A stretch of 64,000 nucleotides of DNA from Biomphalaria glabrata (Eukaryota; Mollusca; Gastropoda; Planorbidae), in contig NC_074719.1 in the NCBI RefSeq assembly GCF_947242115.1, positions 45,260,884 to 45,324,883 on the forward strand. Direction: 5' to 3'. The translations under genes were made by a program, and so were the position numbers. The notes beneath the pieces were generated by a model. That model did not search any database. It had not been told where the DNA came from and saw nothing but the letters and a program-made list of their open reading frames with translations. Positions 46,201 through 55,284 of the stretch are shown here, in pieces (positions within the stretch are counted from its first letter, which is position 1; every line of letters starts with the position of its first letter).

Positions 46201-49200
46201 CGCAAGGTGTGAAAGGGGAACTTTACTTTACTTTTTTTAATAGGCCTAATGAATGTTTTTACGCAAATTCTTAAGGAAAAAAAAACTAACATCGCCCCAT
46301 AGATTCAAAACGAGATAACAGACCTGTTGGGCAATGCGGTTTTAGCACAAAATACTAAAGGAGGTCCAATCTGTGCCAATTTTTTTGTCATTGTTGACAG
46401 CACACAAGAAATATCCAAAGCTGATTAAATTGGCATTATTTTCTGATATTGTTTTATAATCTCCAATGACGAAATACCAAAGGCAATATCAACAAGAGAG
46501 GACCTAATCATCTTCTTTTTTGAAGTAACGTCTGTATTATATAAGATAAGATAAGAGAGGCATTTGTATTTTTTTTATATTTGTGAGAGAAGTCAGCAAG
46601 GTTTGGCTGAAAAAAAAACACTCCAAGTAATAAAAAAATCATCTTTCTTTAAATTACTTGCGAGGTCAAGGTTGTTATGTTGCTTCCAATATGAGTGTAG
46701 GCCTACAGTATAACGACCTTCAAGCATTGTCAAATGTGTGTGGGGAGGGGGGCGTGGGTGGAGGGGGCCCATTAACATATTCATAAACCTCACAAATAAA
46801 CTCTGCACTCTATCCAGAAGAAATGAAGAAATTAATTGTAAACAAAATAAATGAGAAATGGACAAGCTCTCATCCAAATCACAAGAAAGATGACACTTAC
46901 TATAAGCTGTCCCGACAAGACCAACGTCTAATCTTTCGACTCAGGACCGGGCACAACAGAATGCGACAACACATGTACCGGCAGCTCAAAATTGAGACCA
47001 GTGAAATCTGCCCATGTGGAGTATCATCAGAGAATGCCGACCACGTCCTCCAAAACTGCTCTCTTTACCAAGAGGCCCTTATAAGACACTGGCCCCAAAA
47101 CACCCCAATAGAAAGAAGACTACATGGAGAGCTCCCTGATTTGGAAACCACTGCGCAGGTCATCTCATATATTGGTCTAGTTATCTGAACGCTCCAACAT
47201 AATGAGAACGAAGAAGAAGAAGAATAAACCCCCATCTCAGGGTTACCTTGCTACGCGAATGCACGAAATAGAGATTTATAACAAGCGAATCTTGAATTTG
47301 ACTAGAGCAAACCCCTTTAATAAATATACAGACATTCCAGGACAGAAGACCAGCAAGTAAAGTAGCTATGATAGGCCTACATATAACATAACTTACAATT
47401 ACAAAAAAACAACAACATTAAGACACAAAAGTAAAGGCGCATTTCATATTCCATATGCTGGGACAAATTCGTACAAGTGCGCCCTTTTTTCCCCAGTGCC
47501 ATTACAGCACAGAACTGGGTCGCCTAAATCAGGAAACAAAAAAACAAATGACTTAGCAGAGTTTTAAGTCATTAATTATCATGCACGACTATAGATTAAC
47601 TAATTGCATGACGCGTAGGACGTAGGCCTAATCATCTTCTTTTTTGAAGTAACGTCTGTATTATATGAGATAACGTAATTATATTCTCTTTTGAAAGAAC
47701 GCCAGTAATGTATAAGATAAGATTATTCTGAGGCACTATTCTTAGACTGTTTATCATTTGAGTATATGGGTTAGGGTTAGGGTGTGCTAATTGACCGTCT
47801 CTCTTTCCGCTCAGGATTAAAACAAGTTTACAGTAGCTTGACTAGTGAACATTTAAGAATGCTTAATCAAGACTATTCTTTAATCAACAGCTAAGATCTA
47901 TTCTTCATCGGAGCAAAATGTTTTTATTTTTCTAGCGCCAAACTGGTCTCTAACTTGTTTACAAACAAAACGTCATCCGCGTCACCAGTTTCTTACACAC
48001 AAGCGATGACACCCTGGTCGTGTGGTTAGGGACACCCGAATTGTATTTTTAAAAATTCGATTTCTATTGTTGAAGCCTCCTTCATTTGTAGAACGACTAT
48101 GGTTCTGTTACTACTAAGTAAATATCCAGTGTCTTGTCCTAGCTACTTCACTGTGCATAACTTGCCTTTCTGTTATTGTAACCTGACGCTCTCTATCTCC
48201 TATCATTCCAACCTACCTTCTTTTCTCCTGGCGCCCTCTTGTATTTGATAGCGTCCTCCAGAATCTCCGCTACTGATTTAAAAAAATAAGGTTTGATTTC
48301 ATCCCATATATTCTTCAGCCAGCCTCGTTTTTGTGGTACTCTCAGAGCCAAGTTTTTAAAGTTCTGCAAGTAAAAGATCAAAAAACAAAACAAAAAAGAT
48401 GAATTGTTATTAAATGGTTTTACTGGGGGGGGGGGGATATATTTCAAAAGGAGGGGGCGGGCAGGGCCGGTCTTAGGCCACAGCAACCTATGCGGTCGCA
48501 GTGGGCCCCGCGCTTTCATAGGCCCCGCGCTAATTCTAGGTGTAATTATTTAATTGCAAAATATATACGAAAAATTTATGAAAATCTCCTGAATTTATTA
48601 AAATCTCATGAAAATTTATAAAAATCTCCTGAAAAATTGACAAAATTGGCGGAAAACCCCAATCCTACGCGCGATAAAAGAAAAAGGCATTGTCAGCTTT
48701 CATGTAATAAAATGTAATAATCGGGCTAATTTTCACTTTAATCGGAAGGTCCAATACTTTATTTACTTGTTTAGTCACTGGCATATAAATATGCCATAGG
48801 TTGCAAGATTCGTAAAGTAAAGTTAATTTGATCGCAATTTTGTACTTAGTAAAGAATGAATAAAATTCAAAGTGAATTTTTTTTTCTAATACAAAATCTT
48901 AATTTTCACTTACTATCCTTACTCCGACCAAGACTTGGCCCCGCGCAATCAGTTTCGCATAGGGCCCCGCAATTGTTAGGACCGGCCCTGGGGGCGGGAT
49001 TGAAAGATTAATATATGCAGCTAATCTTACTCTTGACATCATAGGCATCAAAAGTTTTGATATTTTGTTAAGATGGGAGCCAGTTTCCTCGTTGTTGATG
49101 TCAGTCAGGCTTAACGCCATGGGACGGAAAAAAAATAAATTATCGAGTGTTATGTACCAGGGCCGGCCTTGGATAATTGGAGGCCATATGCGAAGTAAAT

Positions 49201-52200
49201 TTGGTGAAAATAAAATTAGGCAATTTATTTTAAAAAAAAAGACTGCCTATCTAGACAAATAAGTGAGATTGATGTATCGCAATATCCGTAGTAGAGACAA
49301 GAGTTAGACTAGAACCGTAGACATAAATAAATATAGACTGGCCAATTAAAGAGTTTTATGAAACGAAAATTTTTGACTTGCAATTTTGTGTACTTTATTA
49401 TACAGCATTTATGAGCAGTATAAAAGTGCTTTTTAAACTTTGATACACACCTATATATATTGTAAATAAGGAGGCATTGTAGATTTGTTTAATCTCTAAG
49501 AATGAAGATCATGTAACTTTTCAGAATTCGGAAATCCGAATACAATAGATATACATGTTTTCAAGTTACATGAAGTTACTTCCTTTTTCCAGTCTATATT
49601 TATTTATGTCTATGACTAGAACACATAGAGTCATAGTGCTCTACTATGTTTGAGATCTGGGTCCAAGTTTCGCGATCTTTTTTTTTCTACGATTTTTCTT
49701 TTAGTCCTGAACGAGGGCTACCCCCCCCCCCCGCCCCCACCAATAGGTTTGTTTGTTTGATTGATATTTGGCACATCGGCACATTCTAGGCCAGGGGTTC
49801 TCAACCTGTGGGTCGCCACCCCTTTGGGGGGTCGATTGACGATTTGCCAGGGGTCACCTAAGACCATCGAAAATATTGATTGTTATTGTCTATTCCTCTA
49901 TTGCTGTGTGTGTTTGTGTGGGAGGGGGGGGGTCGCGTCAGAGTGGGGGATTGTAAAAGGGGGTCGACGAGCTTAAAAGGTTGAGAACCGCTGTTCTAGG
50001 CCATGTAGAGCTCATAATCCCACAGGATTACTCCCCCTATATAGGTCAGGTGCTAAAATTTACACAACTGAGTTATCGAAGGTCCACTCATAACTCACTA
50101 AAAAATTTAACGTGCCAATAAAACTCTGTTGTGAATGTGTATATATTTATAAGTAGGCCTACTTTACCCCATCCCAACTCACTAAGATTTTAGTAGGCAA
50201 CCCCTCCTCCCAGATAGAGCCCAATACCTTCCAAGGATCAACGCAATCAAACAAGTGTTCTGAGCTTGTCTGTTCTAAAATATTTCCTTTTAATATCCTG
50301 GTATCTGAGGCAGTCAAGGAGGATATGCTCTACGGTGAGATCCCCCACACACACCAATTGGAGGCCCTAGGCGGCTACCTAGTTTACTTATGCCTAAGGC
50401 CGGCCCTGTAAGCAGCACAGGATGAAGAGAAAGAAGAATTCCATAATGCTACAGTTTGTGCTAGAACAATCCCCCAAAAGAGGTTGAAGCTAATTATGTG
50501 TGATCTGAAGGCAAAATTAGCCACAAAGGATGCTGGTAATCTTGGAAGACAACAGCCAACCCTCCATCATAACTACGTCAAGATGTCGCGAAGTGGGCGA
50601 GTTCTGTCAATCAAGACAAGAACAGAGCGGTAAAAAAAAAAACAACCTCGTTTTTACCTTACTAGGTCAGACTATATCAACGCAAGCCGTTGAATCAGGA
50701 AACATGAAATGGACCAAGATGCCTGTGTGTAGTCGCTGAATGAACTCTTTATGTTGTGTCTGTTCTATTTATGTGTATGTTTCTGTTGTGTTGTTTTTAT
50801 ATAAGAAAAGAGTCCTTGTAATCACAACAACTTTTCAGATGGATCAATAAAGCAGTCTTAGTCTTAGTCTTAATGTTCACTTCACGGCTAGGAGCCCACT
50901 CTCTGGTTCTGCAGTGAACGCTCAAGATTCGCAAACATACGAGAATGTCGCCATGACCCAGGAGTGCATCCGTCTGAGTTTAATACCGAGGGCAACGCCT
51001 TTGTATTTCCAGATTGTTTGAAACTTCGCCAGTGCTGCTGTGGACTTCATGCCTTAGTTTCTCACAGTGGGTTTGGTTTCTTTAGTCTGAACCAATATCT
51101 CCGAGATATTTAAAACGTCTAACACTTGCCAGGTTTTTTTTCACCTCCAGTAAAATAAAAAATAAATTATGGCTTTCATATAGCGCTACTTTCATGCTTA
51201 TTGCATGCTCAGAGCACTTTGGTCCAGTCTCAGTTGTGGACCAGTGGGGGAGGGGAGGGGGTATCTAGGAGAAGGTTTTTCCGTAAACACAACTCTTCAC
51301 GAGTCGGGTGTCGAACCTCGAGCCCCATTCTTAGGTAGCCAAGCCAAACCAAGTTCAAGCGCACTTAGCCTCTCGACCACGCTTCCCACAGTACTGATGA
51401 TCATTTAAAATCCTTGTTCGCTATTGATCTTTTTTTTTTCAGTTTCGATTTTCATGCAATATGCTACGAATGTTTTGTCTATCTGCACGAGTAAGATCTC
51501 GCTTCCTTTGTTCCTGCCAGCATGTCTACCTCCTCCGCAAAGCGAAAGCTAGTAATTCTTCTTCCACCAATGCTTATATTTCCTTCAGAATCGAAGACTT
51601 TTATATCCTAGCCCAAATACTCCGAAGCGTGCAAGGTTCGAACCCTAGACCATCAAGATTACACCAAACCACACGACCAGGCAGCCATACTATCCGGTCT
51701 TGATCACGAACAGCTCATTGGCATATTTTCTTAAGGACCCAAAATTTGCGGTCCACTCTGTGGTAGACAATGGTTTTAATAGACCGAACCGCCACCTAGC
51801 GTCGATGATGCTGGGGATAGCGTGATAAAATCTGTGGGGCACTTACCATCTCGTCTTCAGCAGATCTTTTCCCGACGGCATTAACCGCGGCTGTGATGAT
51901 TAAAGGTTTGGCAGCTTGCCAGACTTTCTTCAACCATCCCCTCTTTGCCAGGTCACGTCTGCCAGAAGGACCTGTACCGGTACTCTAAAAGTAGAAATTA
52001 AAGAAAATTGGGTTTTTGAGATTATGTGATGTTAGGTACCGGAGTCATTTAAACATACATAATTAAAATGTCTTTCTAGTAAATCTTTTAATATTTTGCA
52101 TAATATATAGAGCAGTATATACAACAACACAAGATACTGAAATTTTACAAAGAGAATTAGAAGAATTACAGAATTGGAAATTGGAGAACGTCTTCTACCC

Positions 52201-54491
52201 AGAAAAAATGTCAATTATTAAGCGTAACAAAAAAAAAAGCTGAACAGTGTTAGGCACCTAGTTTCTATTATTAGTTAGTTAGAGACGCACCATAGAAGAC
52301 GTATATTGAACGGGACTAGTGACGTTTGGGATATTTTGGGTTAGAGACTGGAAAATCAGTTAGCGATAGGATTCTCTTGGGTAAAGACGTGTTTTATTTG
52401 ACAAAGACTCTGTGGCCTTTTCTTGGATTAAACGTATTATTCATTGTTCATCAGTGTTGACCAAATCTTTTCACCAGTTAAAACCGATGTGTGTTGATTA
52501 TGTGCAGTCGTTCAACTACAGTGAATACACCCGAACAAGACACCCAAACGCATGCTGAGTAATTGATTGAAATCTAGCAATCATCTACAGTTGACTTCAG
52601 TACAGAATTAAACATACATCACACCAGTAACTCAAACTAGAAAACTATTTTTAAAAAACCTAGATATAGGTGTTACAATAAATGAAACATTTTCGTGTAA
52701 TCGAAATTAGGGCTTATTAAAAGATTTTGTTTTTACAAATGAAGCACGATCAAGAAACTAACTTGGTATTTAACCTTGGGTTAGACCGATATTCACCAGG
52801 TGCTTGGTGATTACAAATGACCATGCCTGTGCATAAAAGGATTGGCCTCTTTAGTCACACAAGAAGTTGCAAAGAGAAAAGAGCGTCTCTGGAGACGTAA
52901 ACTGCCACAGAGAGACCAATATTAGAATATGCGTCCTCCGACTGGAACTTTTTAATATAAAGAGGCTAGAACAGACACAACATAGAGCTGTGAGCTTCAT
53001 AACGAATGAATATTCACATTTGATTAGAGTAACACTTCAGGACAGAAGACTTCAAAAATAGCTATACTACATAAAACACTGAATCATAGTTTAGAAATAC
53101 AAAGACGAAAACCTAATGAAATACTCTGAAAGGCACAAAGATAAAGGCACATTTCTTGCGCCAAATTTTATGGTGTATACATACAAATGCTTCTTCTTCT
53201 TGGTGCTATTAGAAATGGAATAGTTTGCCTGAATCAGCCAGGAAAACCAACGACTTAGCAGAATTTAAGTCACTGATTTACATGCATGTACTGTACGGTT
53301 ATGAAACATGGAGAACAACTGAAGAAGCAACAAAAAAAAAGTACAGACCTTCATCAACAGATGTCTGAGAAATCTTAAAAATACACCGGTACGACAAAAT
53401 AGAAAACATCAAACTGTGGGAGAAGGGCGGACAGAGAAATATAGAGGTTCCCAACTTTTGGAGAGAAAGTGGAGATGAACTGGTCAAAGCCATAGAAAAG
53501 ATACCAACAACAGAGCTAGACAGTCCTTAGAGTGGAGCCCCCAGGGCACAAAACACAGAGGAAGACCAAAAAGAAAATGGAGACGCAGTGTAGGCTACTA
53601 GATGAAGCCGAGAGAACAGAAAAGAGCTAGGAAGCCATTCAAAAAGTAACAGGAGACCGTGGAGAGTGGCGTTTTGTTTTTTTATTAAGGCCCTTTGTTC
53701 TACGAGGAATGCAAAGGAAAGATGATGACTAGATTGACACATGAGCAGCGTGGTCGAGAGGCTTACCTATGAAGGGGGCTCCAGGTTCGACACCCGACTT
53801 GGGCAGAATTGTGTTTACTTCCCCCCCCCCTTGTCCACAACTGAGATTGGACCATATAAAAGCCATAAATTATTATTGATACGCATAGGACGTAATTATC
53901 TTCTCTGTTGAACTCACGTCTGTAAATTTATAAGATAATAATTAAAAATAAAGCGTAAGAAAAAATTAGCATATCCACTTTTTTTATATGGAGCAGAAGA
54001 CATCAGTAGGATACAGATTATTTTGTTCCTCTTTTTGCACCTCTTTTTTTTTTAACAATACCTCTATTCATGTAACTCAAGATTTTCCTAGAAATTTAAC
54101 AGTTGATGGTATTGTAAACCGATGAGAAGAGAATTACTAGCTCGTTGGCAACATGGAGAAAACTCTAGTTTGACCGTTATAGTTTTTCAAAGTAAAAATA
54201 AATAAATATAAATTTGGCTAGAGACTAAATCTAGTACGCAACTCGGTTATTATGTGGAAATCGTTTTACTAAAAACAAAAAATGAAAGAAAGAGTAGAAC
54301 CTGATTACCTGGCTTAAGGTCTTCACTGCGGAGTTAATATACTCAGAGAAAGCTTCAAAGTCAGCGTCATCCTCTGTATCCTCGATGGACTCACTTGCAG
54401 GTGTTGTTACCTCTTCTTCCTCACACTTAACACCGAGGACCATCATCGTAGCACAGAGGGCAAAGGCCAAGAACAACACTTTGCTACTCAT
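43094..54491 (-). CDS. Secreted precursor of cationic GWL-type peptides (four-exon model)
   Basis: Minus-strand exons 54309-54491 (signal peptide and acidic pro-region), 51847-51984 and 48217-48363 (two peptide modules) and 43094-43201 (three-Cys C-terminus, TAA 43094-43096). All boundaries are phase 0 with AG/GT sites, so full inclusion gives 191 residues and either peptide exon could be skipped or used alone. I do not recognise the family. The layout (signal peptide, Glu/Asp-rich spacer, KR-bounded amphipathic cationic peptide, amidation Gly) is that of antimicrobial, lytic or neuropeptide precursors; function is inferred. It could instead be two genes: one with the first two exons and a lost 3' end, the other with the last two and an unseen start. 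Introns are packed with transposons. Confidence 0.6.
43205..43540. other. Intron DNA of the peptide precursor, no separate gene seen
   Basis: Ordinary AT-rich sequence. The reverse-strand frame 43417-43704 covers a repeat (hAT-like CAGTGGTGTAGC start near 43550) and is not a gene. Confidence 0.4.
43765..43880 (+). repeat. LINE reverse transcriptase fragment
   Basis: The plus strand reads DLLFADDCALNAANEEELQK then SLSLFANACKNFE: the FADD catalytic box and following helix of a LINE reverse transcriptase. Isolated fragment. Confidence 0.8.
43944..44024. mobile_element. 81-bp TTAA-bounded MITE (copy 2)
   Basis: Same 16-bp inverted ends and length as 3987-4067; I see only about two base differences in the middle (ACATTCTGG versus ACGATCTGG). 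Confidence 0.85.
44185..44402 (+). repeat. LINE 3' end, AWNGLPE family
   Basis: Codes for PYARTNLYKYSFFPSAI (one extra base pair group precedes AWNGLPELARK), then TGCATGACGCGTAGGACGTA, ATCATCTTCTTTTTTTGAAG and a TATAAGATAAGATAAG tail. Confidence 0.85.
44478..44755 (+). repeat. SINE family B split by a LINE tail
   Basis: SINE head (GGCTGCCTTGTCGTTCGGAT, CTTGGGTTCATACC) breaks at 44518. LINE tail sequence (GGCAGAATTTAAGTCATTGG to GTCTGTATTTTATAATA) follows to about 44646, then the SINE resumes (CCGTCGTCCTGCGGGTGG, GAAGCATCCGAATCATGTAA). A LINE 3' fragment inserted into the SINE. Confidence 0.75.
44755..44890 (+). pseudogene. hAT transposase remnant
   Basis: Aligns with 41330-41450: GAATGCTTAGAACTTGGTTC, AAAGGAAGTTAACACCATTA, CTCAGACCAGGCTTTATTT. 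No open frame. Confidence 0.5.
44891..45980. other. No gene seen
   Basis: AT-rich sequence within the large precursor intron. The frames at 45364-45555 and 45664-45852 show no recognisable protein. Confidence 0.4.
45983..46240 (+). repeat. SINE family A, near full length
   Basis: tRNA-like head GCGCGGTGGCTGAGCGG ... GGGGTTCGAATC, body TTAGTTGGGGAAAAGTAAAG, CTGGCCACATGACACCCTCG, tail GTGAAAGGGGAACTTTACTT. Best-preserved copy; tRNA A and B boxes intact. Confidence 0.88.
46262..46500 (+). pseudogene. hAT (DUF4371/ZMYM-type) transposase remnant
   Basis: The plus strand reads QNEITDLLGNAVLAQNTKG and, after shifts, FVIVDSTQEISKAD, matching QNEII.. and the following FSIIVDSTxDISKxEQ motif of ZMYM-like hAT transposases. 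Confidence 0.65.
46497..46555 (+). repeat. LINE tail, AWNGLPE family
   Basis: GAGGACCTAATCATCTTCTT then TTTTGAAGTAACGTCTGTAT and TATATAAGATAAGATAAG: only the terminal 55-60 bp. Confidence 0.8.
46802..47215 (+). repeat. LINE ORF2 C-terminal fragment (I/Jockey-like), open frame of 121 codons
   Basis: MKKLIVNKINEKWTSSHPNH, FRLRTGHNRMRQHMYRQLKI, then a CCHC-type zinc motif CPCGVSSENADHVLQNC typical of the end of I/Jockey-group LINE ORF2. Open from 46823 to 47188. Sister of 42252-42640. Confidence 0.85.
47320..47685 (+). repeat. LINE 3' end, AWNGLPE family
   Basis: GGACAGAAGACCAGCAAGTA, CCATATGCTGGGACAAATTC, then the terminal ATCATCTTCTTTTTTGAAGT and GTCTGTATTATATGAGATAA. Diverged coding part. 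Confidence 0.8.
48217..48363 (-). CDS. Peptide exon beta: GWLKNIW module
   Basis: 49 codons, phase 0 both sides; acceptor ACTTGCAG, donor GTAGGT. NFKNLALRVPQKR, then a 28-residue segment beginning GWLKNIWDEIKPYFF and ending EDAIKY, then KR and APGEKK. Trp 2 and 7 and the preceding KR match the other modules, but this peptide carries five acidic residues and has no Gly before KR, so it would be near neutral and not amidated. Confidence 0.8.
48462..48990 (+). mobile_element. 529-bp hAT element, ZMYM type, internally deleted
   Basis: Ends CAGGGCCGGTCTTAGGC and GTTAGGACCGGCCCTG, flanked by a perfect 8-bp GGGGCGGG duplication (48454-48461, 48991-48998). Retains only terminal parts, including a CGTAAAGTAAAGTTAA stretch from the transposase C-terminus. 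Inserted about 100 bp upstream (on the minus strand) of peptide exon beta. Confidence 0.9.
49041..49130 (-). CDS. Possible extra exon near the peptide cluster (uncertain)
   Basis: The minus strand reads MALSLTDINNEETGSHLNKI then SKLLMPMMSR, followed by a good donor GTAAGA in phase 0. The acidic-then-helical character and the phase would suit splicing to the peptide exon at 48363. No signal peptide and no matching phase-0 acceptor upstream were found, so it may be a first exon of an intracellular form or chance. Confidence 0.3.
49157..49262 (+). mobile_element. MITE 5'-end fragment
   Basis: CAGGGCCGGCCTTGG then AATTGGAGGCCATATGCGAA, the start of the element seen whole at 5491-5753. A matching right end is at 50350-50409, but no target duplication links them. 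Confidence 0.5.
49316..49614. mobile_element. 299-bp MITE of the CATAGAC...AGACTGG family (copy 2)
   Basis: Inverted ends of about 28 bp (CATAGACATAAATAAATATA then GACTGGCC; here the second base reads G). Perfect 8-bp duplication ACTAGAAC on both sides (49308-49315, 49615-49622). Sister copy at 60257-60565. Confidence 0.92.
49792..49993. mobile_element. 202-bp hAT MITE (copy 1)
   Basis: Ends CAGGGGTTCTCAACCT and AGGTTGAGAACCGCTG; perfect 8-bp duplication TTCTAGGC (49784-49791, 49994-50001). Interior has GGTCG/GGGGTCGACG blocks, as in widespread animal hAT MITEs with this terminus. Confidence 0.93.
50010..51060. other. No gene seen; repeat fragments
   Basis: Holds a MITE right end (about 50350-50409: CCTAAGGCCGGCCCTG) and anonymous sequence. 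The frame at 50530-50739 has no recognisable protein. Confidence 0.4.
51075..51590 (-). repeat. RTE-like LINE remnant interrupted by a SINE
   Basis: The minus strand at 51430-51590 reads ISIGGRRITSFRFAEEVDML then AGTKEARSY, i.e. the RT palm with FAEE in place of the catalytic FADD; 51075-51145 continues the same LINE. The SINE family C copy at about 51175-51410 sits between. Confidence 0.65.
51175..51410 (-). repeat. tRNA-derived SINE, family C
   Basis: On the minus strand: GGGAAGCGTGGTCGAGAGGC (A box), GGGGCTCGAGGTTCGACACC (B box), then a body with GACTGGACCAAAGTGCTCTG. Related copy on the plus strand at 53745-53880. Confidence 0.7.
51590..51693 (-). repeat. SINE family B fragment
   Basis: GAAGACTTTTATATCCTAGC, GCAAGGTTCGAACCCTAGAC, CACACGACCAGGCAGCCAT. 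Confidence 0.75.
51847..51984 (-). CDS. Peptide exon alpha: GWLKKVW module with GKR amidation site
   Basis: 46 codons, phase 0 both sides; acceptor CTACTTTTAG, donor GTAAGT. After a spacer STGTGPSGRRDLAKR comes a 22-residue peptide starting GWLKKVWQAAK and ending TAAVNAV, then GKR and SAEDEM. Lys at 4, 5 and 11 of the peptide, no acidic residue, Trp at 2 and 7. Gly-Lys-Arg predicts cleavage and C-terminal amidation. Confidence 0.8.
52248..52623 (+). mobile_element. Solo LTR related to the Gmr1-like element
   Basis: About 376 bp, TGTTAGGCACC...ACATCACA. It shares long blocks with the LTRs at 31415 and 39240 (GAACGGGACTAGTGACGTTT, AAATCAGTTAGCGATAG, AATACACCCGAACAA) but is clearly diverged, so it is an older or sister-family insertion. 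Flanks ACAG and CCAG weakly resemble a 4-bp duplication. No internal region. Confidence 0.85.
52895..53290 (+). repeat. LINE 3' end, AWNGLPE family
   Basis: Decayed coding: LEQTQHRAVSFITNEYSHLI, then LQDRRLQK, and TTCTTGGTGCTATTAGAAAT GGAATAG (the SAIRAWN region), followed directly by an RTE-like LINE piece. Confidence 0.75.
53290..53690 (+). repeat. RTE-like LINE ORF2 C-terminal fragment
   Basis: The plus strand reads LYGYETWRTTEEATKK, VQTFINRCLRNLKN, LLERKWR and KDTNNRARQSLEWSPQG then RPKRKWRRS, the usual end of RTE-like ORF2. Joined to the preceding LINE without a gap. Same family as 28530-28780. Confidence 0.8.
53745..53880 (+). repeat. SINE family C copy
   Basis: AGCAGCGTGGTCGAGAGGCT, CTCCAGGTTCGACACCCGAC, a C run, then TCCACAACTGAGATTGGACC. 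Promoter boxes recognisable. Confidence 0.7.
53878..53942 (+). repeat. LINE tail, AWNGLPE family
   Basis: ATACGCATAGGACGTAATTA, TCTTCTCTGTTGAACTCACG, TCTGTAAATTTATAAGATAA. Confidence 0.65.
54309..54491 (-). CDS. Peptide precursor exon 1: signal peptide plus acidic pro-region
   Basis: ATG at 54491-54489, 61 codons, donor GTAATC. MSSKVLFLAFALCATMMVLG is a textbook secretion signal, with likely cleavage near VKC (residues 21-23). Residues 24-50 are very acidic (EEEE, EDTEDDADFEAF), then EYINSAVKTLSQ. Acidic spacers commonly mask a cationic peptide in antimicrobial precursors. On the minus strand a TATA-like TTTATATATG lies about 65-75 bp upstream of the ATG, next to a SINE. Confidence 0.8.
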
Positions 54492-54561
54492 TTTGATTCC
54501 TGGAGTTGAAATAGTTCAAGTATTTTACATTTCAAGTACCATATGTGCACGTTACATATAT

Positions 54562-54802
54562 AAAGTAAAGTTCCCCTTATATACCTCGCAATGTCTGTTT
54601 CTGTGGCTCATGGTTAACGAGGGTGTCATGTGGCCAGCACAACGACCAAACGCCTTTATTTATACCCAACTAATGTCAGGTACCCATTAGAGCTGGGTGG
54701 ACTCAGAGGCGCCCTAAAGATCCCGAAATAAGAAACCCCAGTCTTCACCGGGATCCCTCGATTCGGAAACCAAACTCTTTATTATTCAGCCACATCGCCA
54801 CC
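54562..54802 (-). repeat. SINE family A copy abutting the peptide-gene promoter
   Basis: TAAAGTAAAGTTCCCCTTAT, TGGCCAGCACAACGACCAAA, TAATGTCAGGTACCCATTAG, then ATTCAGCCACATCGCCACC. Its tail meets the TATA-like sequence (plus strand ACATATATAAAG, 54555-54566) upstream of precursor exon 1. Confidence 0.85.
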
Positions 54803-54814
54803 ATGTTAAAAAAT

Positions 54815-54990
54815 GTAAAATGTTTTATATATTTCGGATGTTCCTTCAGAGTTGAAGATACGTACAACATAGTCCAAACCTCCCGCAGGACGAAGGGAGA
54901 TGGGAGCGGGCAGGGTTTGAACCCTGGACCATCGATAAATCTGAACGACAGTCCAACGCGCAAACCACACGACCAGGCAGCCATCCTCAT
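54815..54990 (-). repeat. SINE family B copy
   Basis: AATGTTTTATATATTTCGGA, CCAAACCTCCCGCAGGACGA, GGGCAGGGTTTGAACCCTGG, CACACGACCAGGCAGCCAT. Confidence 0.88.
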
Positions 54991-55127
54991 GTTACTTCTG
55001 ATGTAGACAAAGACCAATACAGGACTAGTTAACACTAAAGTTCAAGCAGATTCATTTATTTGAAAAAATTGGTGGGCCGAGTTAACCTTGTCTTTATTAC
55101 TGCTAGGCAGTTGTTGGGTCAGTTTCC

Positions 55128-55284
55128 GGGACAGGATACTATTTCTAGCACTTTTCCTCTACCATTGATGTTGCAATGAAACAAAGTCTCTGATGTTGAT
55201 TAGCAGACGAGATGAAAGAAATAGTAGTTCGTCTAATCAGGACTTCCCATTACAAGTGACACCAACTTGTCATATTGGAATCCT
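55128..55284. repeat. Left arm of a 157-bp inverted repeat
   Basis: Nearly identical, in inverse, to 56085-56241 (for example CTAGCACTTTTCCTCTACCA here and TGGTAGAGGAAAAGTGCTAG there). Arms are separated by 800 bp. This arm includes the stop-codon end of the reverse-strand frame described at 55228-55436. Confidence 0.92.

Noticed and set aside
47766-47785. Interstitial telomere repeat (GGGTTAGGGTTAGGG)
   Set aside because: Only two to three units, too short to be more than chance or a tiny repair scar.
49157-50409. A single 1.25-kb MITE spanning both CAGGGCCGGCC-type ends
   Set aside because: The ends face correctly, but flanking octamers TTATGTAC and TAAGCAGC do not match, so they may be separate fragments.
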